Made by a program: the position numbers and the translations under genes | Part shown: positions 26,387 through 37,073 of the stretch, in pieces | Layout of the letters: each line of letters begins with the position of its first letter | Numbering within the stretch: the first letter of the stretch is position 1 | Notes under the pieces: generated by a model | Seen by the model: only the letters and a program-made list of their open reading frames with translations | What the model was told of the DNA's origin: nothing | Database searches by the model: none | Assembly: GCF_000165425.1 (NCBI RefSeq) | Contig: NW_001798969.1 | Span: 19,022-83,021, forward strand | Origin: Paramecium tetraurelia | Taxonomy: Eukaryota; Ciliophora; Oligohymenophorea; Peniculida; Parameciidae | Direction: 5' to 3' | DNA: 64,000 nt

Positions 26387-27313
26387 TCAATGTTTTTTTG
26401 GAATTAATTTTCCAATCGATGTTTATTTTTCTAATCCTGATTTCTTATGAATTTACAATCTACTCTCTCTTATGACTGACTCAACGTACTTTTTATCAAA
26501 ATATTTATTGTAAAAGTCCTTCTAATCGTTTGAATTTACACTTTGAATGGGTTCTATGTATTATTAATATTAATTTTTAATATTTTTTATTAAATATTAA
26601 GTTTCCTAAAATATCTCCTGATTTATTTGACTTAAACTTGTTTAATCTTTACTTTATTTTTAGGGTGAATAAAATTGAGTTGCGGATGCTTAAAAATCTT
26701 GCATTCCTTCAAAACTACGGTCCTAGCAATCTGACAAGTAAAGATAGATGTGGTGTTGTTCCTTTTAATTTATATACATAATGATATACCTTCATTTTTA
26801 ATTTTGGGTTCAGTCTCAACTTTGTCTATGAAGAGGATGTTTCTGATTATTGGACACTTTACTATGGGACCAACAATGGATTTAACTAGAGAGACTAAGC
26901 TAGCTGTTGACTTGATTCATTCAAATATAACTTACTTCCCCTCTTCTTCCTTATTTTCAGAGCTGGTTGGCTATTCTTGACTGTCTTGTTACTTCAATGG
27001 CGGGTTCGGCTATAATATTATTAACATTATACCTTAGACCGCTTACGCTTAAGTGTAGCAGCCTTTTTAAAATCTAAAATTAAAGGAAACTTACCTCTTC
27101 CTGACGTTCTTTCTCCTGTATACGTTGTAAATACTATTTTATTTTTCTTTCTTCTCTAGTTGAAGTTTACTCATTAATTATTAAGGATTATGAAGATCCC
27201 TTTGGTAGATTTACTAATTCAGCTGGTTTTACCTATTTCTTTTATTATTCTTCCTATGAAGATAATACACTTGAGTTTTCTTGACTCTCACCCTTCGAAT
27301 ATTATTCACTCAT
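26387..27313 (-). CDS. 272-aa hypothetical protein, Gln/Ser-rich with basic patch
   Basis: Five exons. Introns at 27,063-27,094 (32 nt), 27,010-27,032 (23), 26,911-26,935 (25) and 26,762-26,789 (28) leave 273 codons exactly. The sequence is low in complexity at the N-terminus (SSQEEQQKKQ), then has a basic cluster AATLKRKRSKPNPPLKQQ that could be a nuclear localisation signal, then a Gln-rich middle and a charged C-terminus. No domain is recognised. It converges on the coiled-coil gene with only 15 bp between stop codons. The 3' splice site of the first intron was chosen to keep the frame; an AG 11 nt upstream within it does not. Confidence 0.75.
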
Positions 27314-27766
27314 TATTATTTAAATTAATTTAAAGATATTAATTTTTCTCTCAAATTAAGAATTTAGAACTTCATTTAATCCAATTCATCTTCGAGCCTT
27401 TTATTGCAACACTTCAAATGAATTTAATTTTACTTTTTTTTATTTTATATTATACAAATTTTAAGAGCAAATTAATACAATCACAATCCAATTGTGAAAA
27501 TGCATATTCATGCTTATCTATATGATGTTCACATTCATATAATGATGTCATCCAAAATTCTTATCAATAATAATTTTCACATATATTGTGATAACACATT
27601 TTATATACATAAAGAATAAGTAAAAATAATGATATATGTCTAAAATATATATAATCTATATTATTCTGTTCTATTTTCATATTTGAAATTACAAAACACT
27701 ATGTAATATAGTAATAGATTTAATACAATTTAATTTTAATGATTTAAAAATAAGTGTTTAATTATA
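27314..27766. other. intergenic region
   Basis: 450 bp of AT-rich sequence between the promoter side of the 272-aa gene and the 3' end of the TTLL gene. No coding frame or recognisable regulatory motif was seen. Confidence 0.5.
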
Positions 27767-29075
27767 TCATAATTGCAGAAGATGATCCCATCCAGTTGGT
27801 TCTGAGACTTTACTAATTAAGGGATCAATCACTATTTTAAATGCATCATCTATCATTTTTGGTATCAATTCTTTCAATAATGGCGATGACTCTTCAAGAC
27901 ACGGATTAGTGTTGATTTCAATAAGCCATGGCTTCAATTATTCATCTAACATAAAATCATATCCAAAGATCTCAAAAGAATATTTAAATTTTTTAAAAGT
28001 ATTTTGTACTGCCATCCAAGAAAAGACTATAATTGACTTAAGTTTTGGTAACACAGTTTTGGTGAATTCTCCATTTGTATAATAATCCAATTCTGAGTAT
28101 GAAATTTAATTTCCCAATTCAAAAAACCCATAATTTTTGGAGTGTTTTTAAACAGCATTATTAGTTAAGTGAATAAATGCATCCAATTGGTTTAGATCAA
28201 ACATTTCCGAAGACAATCTTGCATAACCCTAATTAAAAACATAAATCTCAAAAGAATAGGTTACTAAAACCCATATTCTAATATCGAATTTTCTTCCATC
28301 TAATAGCAATGGTCTTTAAATGTACTTCTATATCACAAAAGAGGAGGATTTAATTTAACCTTGACTAAATTGATATTCAGAAGTGCCTTTAGTGAAATCC
28401 TTTAATATTTGCTTGAGTTCTTCAATGGTTCTGAAGAATTGGATACCTCTTCCTCGATTGAATTCATTTGGCTTTAAAATCTTAACAGTTAGTGCAAATG
28501 AATACCCAAATGTAATTGTCTTCTTCGTCGTAAAAACTATAGTGCATTTTAGGGTGGATATATTATTAATACCGCTTGGAGGGACAATTATGTTAAGATT
28601 TCTTGTCGCTTGAAGGTTTGAATTATTCATAAAAGTATGTGAATTCCTAGAGAACTCTATTTAGATTGCTTTCTTAAGAATAAAGGTCAATGATGAAAGA
28701 TAATGGAGTTACATCCCATACATAGCGCTTGTTGGATTAACAAAACTATTTTAGATTTCTTATTAAATTGCATTTCATGGTAAGTTCTCTGTGATTCTGT
28801 AAATGGTTAACAATTTGAATATTGGATTAGCTGAGTGTAAGATATTTAAAGTTCTTGTCGCTCATGTTCCATTGAAAATGAATTAAATTATTTTCTGATT
28901 CTTACCAATTCTTTCTTTTTTTCATTGTTTAAATAATAAGTTTGCTATTGTTTCCAGGAGCTACATGGTAATAATAAACTTATGGATTCAATATTTTGAA
29001 AGATTAATATCTAGGAATTTATTTGAATTAAGAGATTGGCTCATTTTGATCCTCCACTTGCTATTATTGTAACAT
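27767..29075 (-). CDS. tubulin-tyrosine-ligase-like (TTLL) enzyme, 427 aa
   Basis: Two exons with one 25-nt intron (28,481-28,505), exactly 428 codons. Family landmarks in order: VYYYHVAPGNNSKLI near residue 40, YIWILKPNEFNRGRGIQ (ATP-grasp Lys and Arg, about 190), FVIQKYIQRPLLLDGRKFDI (about 230), HLTNNAVQKHSKNYG, EIFGYDFMLDE, and the magnesium-binding end KPWLIEINTNPCLEES (about 371). These identify an ATP-grasp ligase that adds amino acids (tyrosine, glutamate or glycine) to tubulin or other proteins; the subtype cannot be told by eye. It is short, like TTLL enzymes acting in cilia. Splicing of the intron is required to restore IWILKPN. Its start codon is only 15 bp from that of the divergent MORN gene. 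Confidence 0.92.
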
Positions 29076-29090
29076 ATAAATTAATTAAAA
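29076..29090. promoter_or_regulatory. 15-bp divergent intergenic segment between TTLL and MORN genes
   Basis: Only 15 bases (AT-rich) separate the two predicted start codons, so 5' ends and promoter elements must be extremely compact or overlap the coding regions. The boundaries depend on the chosen start codons. Confidence 0.5.
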
Positions 29091-30365
29091 ATGATAGATA
29101 ATCAAACTTTGTAAAGCATACTCAATTATTAGAATGTAACAGAAGGATATTCATATGAAGAATTGAGTGAGTTAAAGAATTTCAAGACTATGTTTTCTAA
29201 TCATAAGATATATTTTGGGCAAGTATTCAATTCAAAGAAGCACGGGAAAGGTGTGTTATGGTCCAAATAAGGACATATTTATGAGGGGGAATTTAATAAC
29301 AATAGAAAACATGGATTTGGGCTGGAGATATTCTAATCAAAATCTAGATATTGTGGAAGTTATGTAAATGGTAGGCCTGAAGGCTTGGGAAAATTTATAT
29401 GGGGAAATGGAGAATCTTATGATGGGGAATGGTTGAACGGGTTTAAACATGGTTATGGAAGCTGGATAGGATTAAAGGGAGATAGTTATAGTGGGTAATG
29501 GGCATATGACAAGCCTCATGGTTAAGGCATTCATAAATGGATTAATGGAGAACAATATCAGGGGGAGTTTAAGGAATGTTTGAAACATGGTTTTGGTGAA
29601 GAAATGTTTTCAAATGGAGACAGGTATGTTGGGATGTATTAAAATGGAACTCCGGATGGAGATGGAGAATATTTCTATTCAAGTGGGGCATATTTCCACG
29701 GTTAATTTTTGAATGGATTGAAATCCGGCTATGGTGAATATCGATGTGCCAATTACACTTATAAGGGCTATTATTAAAATGACAAAAAGAATGGAGAAGG
29801 GGAGTTGATATATGCAAATGGTAGTAGAAAAAAAGGGAAATTTTATAACGATTTGTTTGAGAATATTGAAACAAACAAGCTTACTATTAACACATAACCA
29901 GAAAGAAGTCCCAAGAATATAGTCAATATTACCAATTCTAAACCTCCACTCTATTTATCTTAGACTAAACCAGCCAAATAATAGATTGAATCCTCGTCTA
30001 TGAATAAGACGGTTAACATAACTAGAAGTTCTCAAGAAAATAAAATAAAGAATCTAATTAATAGATTGCCAGTTATGAGTATTAAATTGAGGAGCAATTC
30101 AACCAGATAATCAAATTAGGATAGCGAACCCAACAGCAGTAGTTAACGTAAAAACAACTACTCAGTAAACAGTAAATAGACTTCTCCTAAGTATTCTGTG
30201 ATTAATTAAGCACTGCCAACTACGATGACAATTTATAAAAGCAATAATTAACAAGAGTGTTCTAAAAAGTTTGACAGCACCTTAGGAAAATTCAATAATA
30301 AAATAGGATTGAAAGAAAAATAAAGTCAGAATCATCGAGGTAAGTCTTCATCAAAATAAAATTGA
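29091..30365 (+). CDS. 424-aa MORN-repeat protein
   Basis: A single exon of 425 codons. Residues about 45-265 contain nine MORN-type repeats, for example YEGEFNNNRKHGFGLEIF, YDGEWLNGFKHGYGSW, YQGEFKECLKHGFGEEMF and YKGYYQNDKKNGEGELIY. The C-terminal 150 residues are Ser/Asn/Lys-rich and disordered. MORN proteins typically organise membranes or cytoskeleton, in ciliates and apicomplexans often at the cortex, cilia or basal bodies. The divergent arrangement with the TTLL gene makes co-expression possible (inference). Confidence 0.9.
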
Positions 30366-30392
30366 ACTTAAATTACTTTATATCTTAATTAA

Positions 30393-31184
30393 TCATTTTA
30401 AAACATTCATTTCTTATTGATTCATTAATTCGTCATTCTAAGTTGTGTTTTCTTCTACTCTCTTCTTGAATGCACGAATACATGCTAGCAAAATTACGCC
30501 ACAAATTATTGTGAATAGTGCAATTAGATGTATAGTAGATCTTTTATCAACTGTAAAATTTTCAACCTTAATCAAACCTTTGAGTAATGGGGTTATTGAC
30601 TCTGTTTAAGCCGCGGAGTTCAAAGATTTAGAGTAATTTTGTAAATTTGCTATTTGTTCTGCTGTTATTGGCAAGGAATCAGACAGAATGAATATCTTCC
30701 TACCACAATTCTCATATTGCACAAAATAATCGACATCCTTCAATTGTTCTGCCAAATCAACTAATCTTAATTAGAAATTATTTTAGATTTGAAGTGTAGG
30801 GTTTTCTCGAATATTATTATTTGTTTCAACAGGAATAACAAGTTAAGCAAAGGCTAAGTTATCGATTTCTGTTGTATTCATTTGATACATATTTACTATG
30901 ATTTCGCATTTTGCTTCTTCTTCGTCAGGAATGATATGGATAGCTGGACAATAAATCTCAAAATTTTGGGATCCGAAAATTAGTGAGGACTGGAATATTT
31001 GAATTTTAGATTTATCATTAATACTAAAATTCTCGCCATAACCAATTATGTATTCTCCTTCCAATCTTATGACGATATCGGTTTCTGATTATTGCTTCTG
31101 GACTGATTTGGGAATTTGGAGATAGACATTCTCGATGCATTGTCCACTCGCAATAATTAATAAAGAGAGGAAATATATTGGCAT
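30393..31184 (-). CDS. 263-aa type I membrane protein, hypothetical
   Basis: A single exon of 264 codons. The N-terminus is a clear signal peptide (MPIYFLSLLIIASGQC). The lumenal or extracellular part is about 195 residues, beta-rich, with a few cysteines and possible N-glycosylation sites (NTTE, NYS). One hydrophobic segment near the C-terminus (LIALFTIICGVILLACI) is followed by a basic stop-transfer (RAFKKR) and a short polar tail. The topology therefore looks single-pass type I. No family was recognised. It converges with the MORN gene, 27 bp between stops. Confidence 0.82.
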
Positions 31185-31237
31185 TTAATAAATAAAATGA
31201 ATTACCTGTTAAAGATAATTAATTATATATTTTACAA

Positions 31238-32647
31238 ATGAAAAAACTATAATAAATAGAGAATATTAAGCCTGTAAATAACGAATTCCGATTGAGTGAT
31301 TTGAATTATCTCTTGCAAGGTAATAGTATATTTAAATTACAAAGGAGGAAGACCAAAAGAGAAGTATCTAATGCATCAAGTGTTTCAACACTTCCATTAG
31401 GATTCTGAACTTGCCAAAAAATTAACAAATCTGCTACTGAAATTTGAAAACCCAAATGAGTATGATAAGGAGAAATGGACTCCGTTGCATCTGGCTGTGA
31501 GATATAATTAAAATAAAGCAGTGATTTATGCCTAATAAATTGGATAATTCGATTTTCATGTTCTATCAGGATAATAAGGACTATCATTAATGCATTTGGC
31601 TGTTCTTAAAAGCAATTACGAAATCATAGAAATCTTGATTGTAAGTCATTTAATTAACCATTAGGAAGAGAAAGTTTCTTTATTCACAGAGAATGTAGAT
31701 GGAGTATTGCCAAGGAGATTTGCATTACAATCTCCAGTTAATTTAAAAATGATCAAGAAATACGAGAATCAATAAATATTGAGATTTCTAATTGATCTTG
31801 AAGACATCGATGATGATGAATCAACTGAAGCAAACAAAATTTAAAATTTGAACGTTTCCCAATAATCAATTAAACAAGGAGAAGCCAATGATGTTCTCAT
31901 TACTAGACCAAAGGTATCATTAACCTACCATGTGTAATTAAAACAGTTCAATCCCAGCTATTTATAATGTGAAAGATTTTATGAAAATGCTTTGAACATT
32001 ATTTTTGAAGCAAACGATGTACTTATTTGATATGCGCTAGAATAAGAGCTTTATACAAGTATGTTACTATTGTTGTCTTTGAGCAATGATAAGTTTCCAA
32101 CCAAGCACATTTAATAATTGGTCGAATAATTAAATGTCACAATACCAATACTTAGACAAGACTTTTTTACAATTGAATCTAAATTTGAACAATCCAGTAA
32201 GAAAATCAAGAAGGATCTGGTTTATGCAATATAGGATTACAGAATAGTATATATAAATATTCAACTAAGTAGAAATTGAAAGGGATTCCGAACATCTTTG
32301 GAGAACAAAAGAATTAAGAAGCCATCAACAATTTGAAACGCTTCACTTCAAATAAGTTAGAATATGACATCAAAAATTATGCTGCTGTATTTCCGATGCC
32401 ATAATTGATGCAACAGATACAAAGATTGAGTTACTTCTCTCATTTTAGTTTTTTGATTTGCGGATTTCCCAAGATAAAATTCCAATCGAATCATTTGGTG
32501 TTGCATCAATTTGAATGTCTGAATTAGTAGGAACATTATTAGTCGACTGAATCATCCAGAGTCAAGGGGTCTAGTGTGCATGAATCCAATACCAATTTGG
32601 ATTCAAAATTGAAATTTAATAATATTTACAATAATTATTAATTATGA
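31238..32647 (+). CDS. 443-aa ankyrin-repeat protein
   Basis: Introns at 31,320-31,344 (25 nt), 32,019-32,048 (30) and 32,247-32,269 (23; a 26-nt version ending three bases later also keeps frame) leave 444 codons. Ankyrin-like repeats are at about residues 65-165: WTPLHLAVRYNQNKAV and GLSLMHLAVLKSNYEIIEIL. The remainder is helical with a hydrophobic stretch (TSMLLLLSL) and a Ser/Asn-rich tail. A 24-nt GT...AG segment at 31,641-31,664 could be spliced or read in frame without a stop; I count it as coding. The stop codon overlaps the start of the next gene (ATGA at 32,644-32,647). It is probably a scaffold or adaptor; the partner is unknown. Confidence 0.82.
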
Positions 32648-33404
32648 ATAAATCACAATAAGAAGCTATTCAGAAGAACCATTATGGCAAACTAGAATAC
32701 TGGGAAAGAAGATATTCAGAGTATTTTGTAATGTTATTCTAGAAATGATAAACCATTTGAATGGTATTAAAATTATGATAACTTAAAAGACATTGTTACA
32801 CAATACATCAATCAAAACAGTCGTATTCTCAACATTGGATGTGGCAATTCAAGTACCCTTATTCACTGAATTAATTATAGATATCCCTGAAGACATGTAC
32901 AAAGAAGGTTATCAATGGATTGTTAATCTAGATTTCTCTAAAACAGTTATTGAATTCATGAAAGAGAAGTTTAAGTCTTATCCTGCTCATTTTTAATGTA
33001 TTCACTTAGATCCATATATAGTTGTCTTGGCTGATGCGAGAGAATTGCCATTTGCAAATGATTCATTTGATTGTGTCTTCGACAAAGGTCTATTGGATGC
33101 TGTCCTAAGTGGAGACTACTCAGCCCAGAATTCTAAAAAAGTGATCAATCACATCTACAGAGCATTAAAAAAAGACACAGGTGTATATATAATTGTCTCC
33201 CATGGATTCCCTGAATAGAGACTTCCATATCTAAGCAAATCAGAATATAATTGGAAGGTGACATACAGTAAAGTTTATAAACCTGATGTAAGAACTAAAA
33301 GTTTGGAATTCGATGCTACAGATCTTAATAATTATCATTTCATCTATGTTTGCAAAATGGATAGATATCAAGGTTAAACTGCTGCCTAAGTCATTGGAAT
33401 TTGA
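32644..33404 (+). CDS. 228-aa METTL13/EEF1AKMT4-like methyltransferase
   Basis: Introns at 32,721-32,742 (22 nt), 32,853-32,880 (28) and 32,998-33,021 (24) leave 229 codons. The class I SAM-dependent fold is evident: KLEYWERRYSEND and FEWYQNY at the N-terminus, motif I RILNIGCGNS (about residue 52), an acidic strand end in VNLDFS, LADARELPFANDSFDCVF (about 105), and DKGLLDAVLSGDYS. This combination is typical of the METTL13/EEF1A lysine methyltransferase 4 group, which acts on translation elongation factor 1A; substrate assignment is inference. The third intron is 3n without an internal stop, but removing it fits the family spacing better. The start codon lies inside the last codons of the ankyrin gene. 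Confidence 0.88.
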
Positions 33405-33569
33405 TTATATTATACAGACTTAAGAAATATTCATAGATATTCAATAAGAGACTCAAAATAATTATGATATTTAATATTTTATTACACATATAAGTGCTTA
33501 ATTCTCTCATCCAATATTTTGTAGAAGTATCAATCCCAATTACACCTATATTCATTTATTTGAATAATA

Positions 33570-34980
33570 TTATGGATGTGAATGAAAAATACCAAATAGC
33601 AGATGTGCCTAATAATTAAGAATAATGGCTGTATTTTTATTTTATTATTTTAATCAAGAATATACTGATGCAGGATGATAAAGATAATGATATCAATGTA
33701 TGGAGAATATAAAACAAAATAAATTTGAGTTTAATTGGTTATTTGGATATTAAAAGATTTGTATAATTGATTTCAAATCTAAGAAATGAATGGTTATAAT
33801 CTTATAGAATTTTTGATTTGGTTAACTTATTTATTTGCATCTCTTTCATTCATTCCAATAAATCATCTCATTAAAGATAATAAATTTGATTATTTATGTA
33901 ATATATTATGAGACTCCTTTTTATTTAATGATTTAGATTCTAATATATTCCTTTTCATGAGGACAACCGGATTGGGCTTGACCCCAATAGTAATCACCTT
34001 CCCTATTTTAAGCACAAGTCATTAGATGATAATAGCATCAAAGTCTTAATATTCCTATTGATATTATTTGCATTAATTATAATTATACTCAAGAGGCTCA
34101 TGTTATCCTATAAGAACACATGAATTGTCTCCATGAATCAATTCCAAAATATTCTAATTTTGTATATATTTCCGATGAAAATAAAAAGAACGGAATTTCT
34201 AGAATAATCAATTAATCTAGGCATTAACTGAAATCTATTTCACTGAGCCATGTGGAATAATATCCATTTATAAAGAAGAGTACTTTATGGGCACACACTA
34301 TTATTGATCTTATTTGGATGGGGTTGTAAATTAATTAATATTTTATGCATAACTAAATTAAGACTAAGTACAATCTTGATAGATAGAGTATGTCATAATA
34401 TTGAGTTAGATTTATATTTTGCAGATAACAAAATCAGCTTGGCCTTTAGTTAATATGAAAGGATGAGACCATTTGGATTAAAATAACATGTTGAATTTGA
34501 TAGTGACTACGATGATCCTCCAACGAAAATGATCGATATCACAAAACTACCTAATGGATAGTTCAAAGATAGAAGTAAGTTCCAAGTTATAACAAGGGTA
34601 CATGCACAATGATGAGTCATTTTTTGTATAAATGGGTGGAAAGAATAGAGAATTAATTGCCTAGAAAATCAGATCGAGACTAGAAAGTAGATAGAGTCCT
34701 GTGACGCATAGGGGTAATTGGTGTTTCTCTTATGATTAAAGCTAGAAAGTCCTATTTATGATCAAAGGATGATCAAAAAGGCTTTATAATGTCAACAATT
34801 AAAATCATCAAATTCTGCAAGGTTTTTTCGAATACAGACTCCAAAATTATCTCCTATATGTCGGATTGAAGTGAGACCGATGAGTGGGGAAGGTGAAGGT
34901 GAGAAAACTATGGCGTAGTTCAGTTCAGCACAGTAAAAACTTTTTAGAATACTGCTCAAGAAATGAATTAATTTTGGTGT
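33570..34980 (+). pseudogene. broken gene with several coding-like blocks
   Basis: Blocks of convincing protein sequence lie in successive different frames: MDVNEKYQIADVPNNQEQW (33,572 on), EDNRIGLDPNSNHLPYFKHK (33,960), YNYTQEAHVILQEHMNCLHE (34,075), TEPCGIISIYKEEYFMG (34,240), ERMRPFGLKQHVEFDSDYDD (34,457) and KNRELIAQKIRSRLESRQSP (34,640). One 22-nt intron (34,574-34,595) can be placed, but at least three frame changes and an in-frame TGA at 34,307 are not explained by GT...AG introns of normal size. I do not recognise the family. It is either a decaying gene or a region with several assembly errors. Confidence 0.5.
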
Positions 34981-35061
34981 TAGAAATAATTAAAATTCTC
35001 TTATTAATCGAAATGATTATAAATTATAGCAATCATAATATGATATATTTATGTTTAATGA

Positions 35062-36359
35062 TCATGATATTATTTTCACATTAGGCAGTGTTTATTATTA
35101 TTATTACTATTGTAAAAGTGTTGGTTGGATAGTTTGGATAGGCTAATCTTAAATAATGTATTGCTTATGAATTGGCTATGGAGGAAATGATTGAGATGAA
35201 TCAATGACATATTGTGCTTAAATTGGTCGAGTAGTAGTGGTTTATTCAAGAACAACTCTCTGAGGAGATTGTTATTGAAGTAATATCGACTGTCTTGACA
35301 ATTCTATGCTGATTCGTTACTCTAAAGATTTAATCAACTCATCCTTTTATCCTATGATAGTGGCCATCTTAATATTCTCTTATTCTAGAAACCTAAAATC
35401 GTTGATCATTCTAGTGTAATCTTGTTTTAATCTGATCTTCTCAGGATCCTCCCTGAAAGACAATGACGATAATTCTGAATTAGAGAATTTGAGGGAATCA
35501 ATTTCTCTCAGCAATGCATTACGCTCCTACTCTAAATATCTTACCTGATTAATCAACTCATAATTCTCTTATGGCACTGGAACATGAACTACTTATTGAG
35601 GAATTGGTTGTCTTAATCGTAGATCCAAATCTTAGATCTAACTACTCTTTTGTTAAAGGTCTATTTGCATGTTATTTATGATTTGTTTCAAGTCCTTAAT
35701 TCTTTTCTTTTTCTTATCCAATTGGTTTTCCAATCTCTCTATTTAATATGGGTTGATGATTTAAGTTTATTATTATTAAGGCTGAGTTTATTGACCTCTT
35801 TAACTTAATTGATGTTTAATATCAAAGAGTGATTATTTCAAATCTATTAATTGTCGTTATTATTCATCCTACATCTTTTGATTCTGCAATATTTCTAATT
35901 GTTATTACATTTTTAATTCCATTTCCCTAACTTCTTGTATGTGCAATTTCTCTATTTCATCTAGTTTCCTCTCGTAATCCTCATTTCTATTTTAGACAAT
36001 TGGTTACTTCTCTAGGAATATTGATTGACTTTACCTTTCAACACCACTTATCTTGTAACAACCTTTTACTCCTTGTCACAACATGGCACACAAGGCATAC
36101 AAGACATGCAGCAATTCTATTCCTAGATCACATGATCTTATTTTATGAATTATGATTCTCCTTGCACCACTCTTCTCTCTCTTATCACTGTTGGTTCTGC
36201 TGTTATGATTTAAGTTCCTTGGATATGAGGTATCACCACTGTTGGTTATTCGTATGTGGCAGCTATGTATGGAGTGGGAATATAGGATTAATAGTATGAT
36301 TGAGGATGATCATATCGATTTTCTACTACTTTAGTTTTCTTTTCAGAGTGTTTTGACAT
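35062..36359 (-). CDS. 424-aa coiled-coil protein with cysteine cluster
   Basis: Two exons with a 23-nt intron (36,012-36,034), 425 codons exactly. Residues 1-75 are Pro/Tyr-rich (YDHPQSYYQSYIPTPY). A compact cysteine cluster follows (QNCCMSCMPCVPCCDKEQK), which could bind metal or be palmitoylated. Residues about 115-345 form a coiled coil with Gln and Glu heptads, and the C-terminus is Gln/Pro-rich ending in a poly-Gln run. The plus-strand open frame that overlaps its 3' end (to 35,207) is treated as a shadow. The role is unknown; the architecture suggests a cytoskeletal or membrane-associated scaffold. Confidence 0.84.
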
Positions 36360-36395
36360 TAAAATAAATCAACGGTTAATTAATTAAAAAATTAT

Positions 36396-37073
36396 TCACA
36401 GCACAGTAGCATTGCATGAGCAATCAAGTATTGACCAAAAAGAAGGTGGATGGGTATACTTCTTTCTATTTTGGACATCCTCAAATTAAGTCAACAACGA
36501 TTCACTATAATCCATTCTTTGTCTCTATTGAATTGCAAATCTCTTGGCATATTCAATGAATTATGATTCTTTCTTAGATTTGTCAATCATCATTTTTAAG
36601 GCTCCCTATTTATTATTAATAGCCTCAAGAATAATAATTTTAAATTAATCATTATTTTAGCATTGTATTTGTTACACTTTTTTATGCGGAATTGAGTTTT
36701 CAAAATATCTCTCAGCCTTCTTTATTTTCTTAGTCCAATCCACCCTGAATTCACATACCTGTCTAAAGGTTTTACCTTGCTAATTCTTTTCATATAATTG
36801 TTCATGAATACAATTATCCAAATGTAAACATGGTTAAATAACCAAAGAAACTAATAATTCCAAATCCCTTTGATTCTTATATTCAAAGAGTTTCTTATCA
36901 CAAGATGTTGGCGACTTCAATTTAATAGTATAACTATTATAACACTCCACTTGAATTGAATGCTTTAATTTGTCATATATCTGAATCTGAGGAGATGGGT
37001 GTTTCCGATGAGCACTTACTCTCAGTTAATTGATTTTGGATTCATCTTGAACTAAATTTGAGATATTCTTCAT
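36396..37073 (-). CDS. 225-aa hypothetical protein
   Basis: A single exon of 226 codons ending 36 bp from the start of the neighbouring coiled-coil gene. The sequence is soluble and basic, with scattered cysteines (ECYNSYTIKLKSPTSCDKK, PCLHLDNCIHEQ, CEFRVDW) and a helical middle containing AKRFAIQQRQRMDYSESLL. No known domain is recognised. The frame stays open upstream with another ATG at 37,142, which would add 23 residues; I prefer 37,073 because its AAATTA context is typical and the extension is AT-rich and hydrophobic. Confidence 0.7.

Noticed and set aside
34884-35207. Plus-strand hydrophobic open frame that could be a membrane protein tail
   Set aside because: It overlaps the well-supported 3' end of the minus-strand coiled-coil gene (stop at 35,062); the hydrophobicity is the complement of its poly-Gln/Pro coding.
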